A stretch of DNA of 9,510 nucleotides from Anaerolineaceae bacterium UBA5311 (GTDB taxonomy: Bacteria > Chloroflexota > Anaerolineae > Anaerolineales > Anaerolineaceae), in assembly GCA_002411175.1 (NCBI GenBank), contig DHRN01000044.1, forward strand, positions 1 to 9,510, in the 5' to 3' direction. Both the position numbers and the translations under genes were made by a program. Positions 5,847 to 9,510 of this stretch are shown piece after piece (position 1 is the stretch's first letter; each line of letters starts with the position of its first letter). Under the pieces are notes generated by a model. It had not been told where the DNA came from. It did no database searches and was given only the letters and a program-made list of their open reading frames with translations.

Positions 5847-7391
5847 ATGACTGAGGAAAACCCCCGCATTGAAAAATTGAAGGCTATGCGTGCCGCGTCC
5901 AAACTTGGCGGCGGGCAGGACCGCATCGACAAACAGCATGCCAAGGGCAGCCTGACTGCCCGCGAACGCATCGACCTGCTGGCAGACCCCGGCACTTTTC
6001 GTGAAATCGGAGCGCTGACCACGGGTCTTAACGACCCGGAGGGCAAGACTGGCTTTGGTGATGGTGTTGTTACTGGTTACGGACAGATCGACGGACGAAC
6101 CGTTTACATCTATGCCCAGGATTTTACCTTCCAGGGTGGTTCGCTGGGCAAGGTGCAGGCAGACAAGATCTGCCGCGTGATGGACCTGGCTGTCAAAACG
6201 GGTTCACCGATCATCGGCATGATCGATTCCGGCGGGGCGCGCATCCAGGAAGGCGTCTACAGCCTGGGCGGATATGCTGAGATCTTCCGCCGTAACGCCA
6301 TTTATTCCGGTGTGGTCCCCCAGATCAGCCTGATCATGGGTCCCTGTGCCGGCGGCGCTTCCTACTCCCCGGCGGTGACCGACCTGGTGATCATGGTGCG
6401 CGGACAATCCTATATGTTCCTGACTGGTCCGGCTGTGATTAAAACCGTTACTGGTGAAGAGATCGATTCCGAATCGCTCGGCGGCGCGGATGTGCACCTG
6501 ACAGTCAGCGGCAATTGCCAATTGGTCGGCGATACTGAGCAGGAAGCGATCGCCCTGGCACGCCAGGCGCTCTCATACCTGCCTTCCAATAATGTCGAAC
6601 CGGCTCCTTTTACACAAGCGGACGAACCGGTCAACCGCCGTTCTGAAATGCTGAACACGTTAGTCCCGGAAGACCCGAGCATGTCTTACAGCATGCAGGA
6701 TGCGATCAACGCCATCGTTGACCAGGGCTCTTTCCTCGAAATCCAGGCTGGTTATGCCCCCAACGCGATTGTCGGGCTGGCAAGGCTGGCTGGGCGTTCA
6801 GTTGGTGTGGTTTCGCAGGAACCCGCGATGATGGCTGGCGTGATGGACATCAACTCAGCCGATAAGATCAGCCGTTTTGTGCGCATGTGTGACGCTTTTA
6901 ATGTGCCCCTGGTGACTTTTGTTGATTCCCCCGGCTTTTTGCCAGGTGTCAGCCAGGAACACGGCGGCGTAATCAGACATGGCGCCAAGGTGCTCTTCGC
7001 GTATGCTGAAGCGACCGTGCCAAAAGTAAGCGTGGTTACGCGCAAGGCTTACGGCGGCGCGTATGTGGTTATGAGCAGCAAATATATCGGCACGGATATC
7101 ACTTTCGCCTGGCCGTCCGCTGAAATCGCGGTGATGGGCGCCGAAGGCGCGGCGAACATCCTCTATGGTCGCCAGATCAAACAAGCGGAAGACCCGCAGG
7201 CTGAGCGTGATCGTTTGACCCAACAATACCAGGAAGATTACCTGAATCCATACGCGGCAGCCAAAGCTGGCTATATCGATGAGGTCATCGAGCCAGCGGA
7301 AACCCGCCAAAAACTTATCGAAGCATTGCAGGCGCTTGAAAACAAGGTCGAAATGAATCCAGCCCGCAAGCACGGTAATATGCCAGTGTAG
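5847..7391 (+). CDS. mmdA: Acyl-CoA (probably methylmalonyl-CoA) decarboxylase carboxyltransferase, alpha subunit
   Basis: A 514-residue biotin-dependent carboxyltransferase of the crotonase-like fold, cytoplasmic but bound to the membrane complex. It moves the carboxyl group from an acyl-CoA to biotin on the carrier protein two genes downstream. The two expected halves are visible. The N-terminal CoA half has DSGGARIQEG (127-136) and MGPCAGGASYSP (164-175). The C-terminal biotin half has FVDSPGFLPG (358-367), RHGAKVLFAYAEATVPK (377-393), TRKAYGGAYVVM (398-409) and MGAEGAANI (430-438). It ends in KHGNMPV, like MmdA and propionyl-CoA carboxylase beta. Length fits MmdA (about 510) better than the longer glutaconyl-CoA enzyme. 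AAGGAG lies 5 nt before the ATG. Alone it could be a carboxylase beta subunit; the OadG- and OadB-like genes behind it argue for the sodium-pumping decarboxylase. The exact acyl-CoA is not proven by sequence. Confidence 0.92.
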   Translation: MTEENPRIEKLKAMRAASKLGGGQDRIDKQHAKGSLTARERIDLLADPGTFREIGALTTGLNDPEGKTGFGDGVVTGYGQIDGRTVYIYAQDFTFQGGSLGKVQADKICRVMDLAVKTGSPIIGMIDSGGARIQEGVYSLGGYAEIFRRNAIYSGVVPQISLIMGPCAGGASYSPAVTDLVIMVRGQSYMFLTGPAVIKTVTGEEIDSESLGGADVHLTVSGNCQLVGDTEQEAIALARQALSYLPSNNVEPAPFTQADEPVNRRSEMLNTLVPEDPSMSYSMQDAINAIVDQGSFLEIQAGYAPNAIVGLARLAGRSVGVVSQEPAMMAGVMDINSADKISRFVRMCDAFNVPLVTFVDSPGFLPGVSQEHGGVIRHGAKVLFAYAEATVPKVSVVTRKAYGGAYVVMSSKYIGTDITFAWPSAEIAVMGAEGAANILYGRQIKQAEDPQAERDRLTQQYQEDYLNPYAAAKAGYIDEVIEPAETRQKLIEALQALENKVEMNPARKHGNMPV

Positions 7392-7399
7392 GCGGCACT

Positions 7400-7753
7400 A
7401 TGACAACTATTCAACAAGGCTTATTGATTACTGTAATTGGCATGGCGCTGGTTTTCGTGATGATTCTGGCTCTCTGGGGGATTATGGCACTGTTGGTGAA
7501 ACTAACCAACAAGCCCGAAGCCGAAGAAGAACAAGCTGCTGAAGTTATCGCGGCAGAACCTGAAGAAACAGCAATACTGGACCCAAACGGCGCCCTGGCT
7601 GCTGTCATAGCGGTGGCATACGCAATGCAAAGACAGGCGACCGCCTCCGCGTTTGCACCCCGCCAAGCTGAAGCAAGCTCAAAAAACTCCTGGCTGGCTG
7701 CCGGCAGAACCCAACAACTTTACTCAAACACCATCAGAGGACGGAACCGATGA
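7400..7753 (+). CDS. mmdD: OadG/MmdD-like small membrane subunit of the sodium-pumping decarboxylase
   Basis: A 117-residue protein of the OadG family, which anchors and stabilises the complex by joining the carboxyltransferase to the membrane subunit. One N-terminal transmembrane helix spans about residues 7-34 (GLLITVIGMALVFVMILALW), with the VIGMALVF signature of the family. An acidic linker (39-57, rich in Glu and Ala) follows. Then comes the short conserved ALAAVIAVAYAM segment (65-76), which in relatives precedes a basic tail; here the tail holds NSWLAAGR (96-103) and ends RGRNR. It starts 8 nt after the carboxyltransferase stop with a modest GGCGG site, and its stop overlaps the next start as ATGA, so translation is coupled. 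I see no separate MmdE-like gene. Sequence identity in this family is always low; position and topology carry the call. Confidence 0.85.
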   Translation: MTTIQQGLLITVIGMALVFVMILALWGIMALLVKLTNKPEAEEEQAAEVIAAEPEETAILDPNGALAAVIAVAYAMQRQATASAFAPRQAEASSKNSWLAAGRTQQLYSNTIRGRNR

Positions 7754-8169
7754 AAGTAAATCTCACCATTGAAGGAAAACAATACCAGGTAACCCTGAAT
7801 GACCTGAACGCAAGACCGATCATCGCTGAAGTGAATGGACATTATTATGAAGTATGGCCAGAAGACGAACAGGCGCCTACTTCTCCAGTCAGACCGAGCG
7901 CGCCCACACCGGCTGCTCCGACAGCTGCAGCCCCCGCGCTTGCTGTGGCTGGTAGTCTGACTATGAATTCTCCCTTGCCGGGCGTGATCATCTCGATTGA
8001 TGTTCGCGAGGGTCAGGCTGTGAGCAACGGGCAGGAACTTTATGTGCTCGAAGCAATGAAAATGAAAAATTCGATCAAGGCTGACCGGGATGGCACGATC
8101 GCTTCCATCCACGTGAATGCTGGTGATACCGTAAAGCATAACCAGCCGATTCTGACTTTCGAAGGGTAG
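7750..8169 (+). CDS. mmdC: Biotin carboxyl carrier subunit (gamma) of the decarboxylase
   Basis: A 139-residue biotin carrier. Residues 1-37 form a small beta-rich leader (KVNLTIEGKQYQVTL) usual in OadA/MmdC-type carriers, residues 41-67 a flexible Pro/Ala linker, and residues about 70-139 a biotinyl domain with PLPGVIISIDVREGQAV and the biotinylation site EAMKM at 101-105, with biotin expected on K104. The swinging arm carries CO2 from the carboxyltransferase to the membrane subunit. The ATG overlaps the stop of the preceding gene (ATGA at 7750-7753), with AGAGGA about 8 nt upstream. Biotin would be attached by a BirA-type ligase encoded elsewhere. The same fold occurs in acetyl-CoA carboxylase AccB, but the linker, the leader and the neighbours favour the decarboxylase. 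Confidence 0.93.
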   Translation: MKVNLTIEGKQYQVTLNDLNARPIIAEVNGHYYEVWPEDEQAPTSPVRPSAPTPAAPTAAAPALAVAGSLTMNSPLPGVIISIDVREGQAVSNGQELYVLEAMKMKNSIKADRDGTIASIHVNAGDTVKHNQPILTFEG

Positions 8170-8179
8170 GAGGAAGTCA

Positions 8180-9298
8180 ATGGATTTTACCCAATTGTTA
8201 CAAGAACTGGGCAAAGGTTTTGCTGAATTTACCTGGGGAAACGCCGTTATGATCCTGGTCGGGTTGATTTTGATCTATTTGGCGATCTGGAAGGAATACG
8301 AACCTGTGCTGCTTCTGCCGATCGGCTTTGGTTGTTTGCTCGCGAACCTGGGCATGTCGACCGAAACCGGTTTTATGAAGGTTATTTATGATGCTGGTAT
8401 CAAGACTGAATTATTCCCACTGTTAATTTTTATCGGGGTGGGAGCCATGATCGACTTCAGTCCGCTTCTCTCACAACCCAGCCTGGTTTTGCTGGGGGCG
8501 GCAGGGCAATTTGGCATTTATTTCACTTTGCTGCTGGCAATTTTGTTGGGCTTCCCCCTGAACGAAGCCGCGGCAATCGGCAGCATCGGTGCGATTGACG
8601 GACCGACTGCCATTTTTGTCAGCGAACGACTGGCACCAAGTTTGCTTGCCCCGATCGCAGTGGCTGCTTATTCCTACATGAGCCTGATCCCGATCATCCA
8701 GCCGCCGATCATGAAGGCGATGACCACCCGTGAAGAGCGTTTGATCCGCATGGAATATTCTCCCAAGCCGGTTTCGCGCCTTACTTTGGTGCTCTTCCCC
8801 ATATTGGTGACTGTGCTGGTAGCATTGGTCGCCCCTGATGCCGCTCCGTTGATGGCTGCGCTGATGCTTGGCAACCTGCTGCGGGAAGCTCTGGTGGTTG
8901 ACCGTTTGAGCAAGACTGTTCAAAACGAACTGATTAATATCGCCACTCTCTTTTTAGGACTTTCAATTGGCTCAACCATGACCGCTCAAAGCTTTCTGAA
9001 CACGAGTACGATTTTGATTTTGGTTTTGGGTTTGCTGGCGTTCGTGGTCGACACGGTCGCCGGACTGCTGTTTGGCAAACTGATGGCTATGGTTACGAAG
9101 GGCAAGGTTAACCCGCTGATTGGCGCTTGCGGTATTTCCGCTTTCCCAATGGCGGGTCGATTGAGCGCGAAAATGGCGCTCGAGGAAGACCCAACCAATT
9201 TCATCCTGATGCACGCCATGGGTTCCAACACCGCGGGTCAGCTGGGCTCCGTGATCGCGGGGGGTGTGTTGCTGGCATTGGTGATGGGGGTTGGCTGA
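8180..9298 (+). CDS. mmdB: Sodium-ion-translocating decarboxylase, membrane (beta) subunit
   Basis: A 372-residue, very hydrophobic OadB/MmdB/GcdB family protein with about nine to eleven membrane segments. It decarboxylates carboxybiotin on the carrier and uses the energy to export Na+. The functional regions are intact: GSIGAIDGPTAIF (134-146) with D140, and NPLIGACGISAFPMAGR (311-327) with N311 and S320. The spacing of D140, N311 and S320 agrees with D203, N373 and S382 of Klebsiella OadB as I remember them, so the Na+ site appears complete. A second conserved stretch, NFILMHAMGSNTAGQLGS (340-357), follows. The N-terminus is about 60 residues shorter than OadB and like MmdB in length. The start has GGAGGA 5 nt upstream, overlapping the previous stop. 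It is the last gene of the operon and is followed by a terminator. Confidence 0.95.
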   Translation: MDFTQLLQELGKGFAEFTWGNAVMILVGLILIYLAIWKEYEPVLLLPIGFGCLLANLGMSTETGFMKVIYDAGIKTELFPLLIFIGVGAMIDFSPLLSQPSLVLLGAAGQFGIYFTLLLAILLGFPLNEAAAIGSIGAIDGPTAIFVSERLAPSLLAPIAVAAYSYMSLIPIIQPPIMKAMTTREERLIRMEYSPKPVSRLTLVLFPILVTVLVALVAPDAAPLMAALMLGNLLREALVVDRLSKTVQNELINIATLFLGLSIGSTMTAQSFLNTSTILILVLGLLAFVVDTVAGLLFGKLMAMVTKGKVNPLIGACGISAFPMAGRLSAKMALEEDPTNFILMHAMGSNTAGQLGSVIAGGVLLALVMGVG

Positions 9299-9322
9299 CA
9301 GGCTGCCGATTTTTGTTTTCTG

Positions 9323-9350
9323 AAACGCCTGCATCGGCAGGCGTTTTTTT
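9323..9350 (+). terminator. Rho-independent terminator of the decarboxylase operon
   Basis: AAACGCCTGC (9323-9332) pairs perfectly with GCAGGCGTTT (9337-9346) around an ATCG loop, and the stem runs into seven T residues (9344-9350). It lies 24 nt after the last stop codon. CTGCCGAT at 9303-9310 can pair with ATCGGCAG at 9333-9340, which would compete with the stem. Confidence 0.92.
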
Positions 9351-9450
9351 AATTTATGGAATAAGATTGCGGTTCCACCTGAGTTTCTCACTTTAGTGTC
9401 CTGTATGTTTCTCCAAAACAGAATGGATTCATGACCTCGTTGTTATCGTG

Positions 9451-9510
9451 AAGATGGCTTCGCCGGAACGGGGCAAGCCACGTTGATTACGGAAAGATGG
9501 CTTTGCCGGA
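9451..9510. repeat. Short direct repeat, second copy cut by the window edge
   Basis: AAGATGGCTTCGCCGGA (9451-9467) recurs as AAGATGGCTTTGCCGGA (9494-9510), 16 of 17 identical and 43 bp apart. Each copy contains a tiny GGC-TT-GCC hairpin. It resembles the start of another dispersed repeat block; how many copies follow cannot be seen. The stretch 9351-9450 shows no gene or other signal. Confidence 0.7.

Noticed and set aside
6855..7373. Long minus-strand frame inside the carboxyltransferase gene
   Set aside because: A shadow of strongly biased codon use in the real gene on the plus strand, which has full family motifs.
8471..9391. Several minus-strand frames opposite the membrane subunit gene
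   Set aside because: The plus-strand gene is complete and conserved; these frames are Gln/His-rich antisense shadows and one runs across the terminator.

Overview
The window holds two unrelated, divergently oriented gene clusters separated by about 1.4 kb of non-coding, repeat-rich DNA. I see no rRNA, tRNA, CRISPR array or transposase.

Left part (1-4419, minus strand): a compact restriction-modification operon, read right to left. The order is a small excisionase/MerR-like helix-turn-helix protein, a DNA methyltransferase with an SPPY motif, a second methyltransferase with a DPPY motif, a 573-residue protein with a PD-(D/E)XK nuclease core behind a probable winged helix, and a protein with ferredoxin-type 4Fe-4S cysteine motifs that runs off the left edge. 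Junctions are 9, 3, 17 and -17 nt, so the five genes look like one transcription and translation unit. Two methyltransferases plus a nuclease with an N-terminal DNA-binding part suggest a Type IIS-like system with an asymmetric site. The iron-sulfur protein coupled to the nuclease is the most unusual item here and the best candidate for an undescribed component.

Middle (4420-5846): an AT-rich promoter region for the restriction operon, about 270 bp of unrecognised sequence, then a block (4793-5695) of genome-type dispersed repeats. From 5021 these are arranged as a 257/258-bp tandem repeat whose last copy carries a clean internal deletion. The end of the gap (5700-5846) carries a direct repeat and a candidate promoter for the right-hand operon.

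Right part (5847-9298, plus strand): four genes in the order A-D-C-B encoding a biotin-dependent, sodium-pumping acyl-CoA decarboxylase, best read as methylmalonyl-CoA decarboxylase: carboxyltransferase, OadG-like membrane anchor, biotin carrier and OadB-like membrane subunit. The carboxyltransferase would move the carboxyl group from the acyl-CoA to biotin on the carrier, and the membrane subunit would decarboxylate carboxybiotin while exporting Na+. A strong intrinsic terminator follows. The last 150 bp contain another short repeat family.

Organism: an anaerobic or fermentative bacterium is suggested by the sodium pump and the ferredoxin-like protein. The dispersed repeats, which translate on the minus strand as the familiar 'HSERSEES'-like spurious peptides, are common in Chloroflexota such as Anaerolineae, but this assignment is tentative. 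The restriction operon is clearly more AT-rich than the decarboxylase operon (hand counts: 23/60 G+C at 1801-1860, 33/60 at 7021-7080), which fits acquisition by horizontal transfer.
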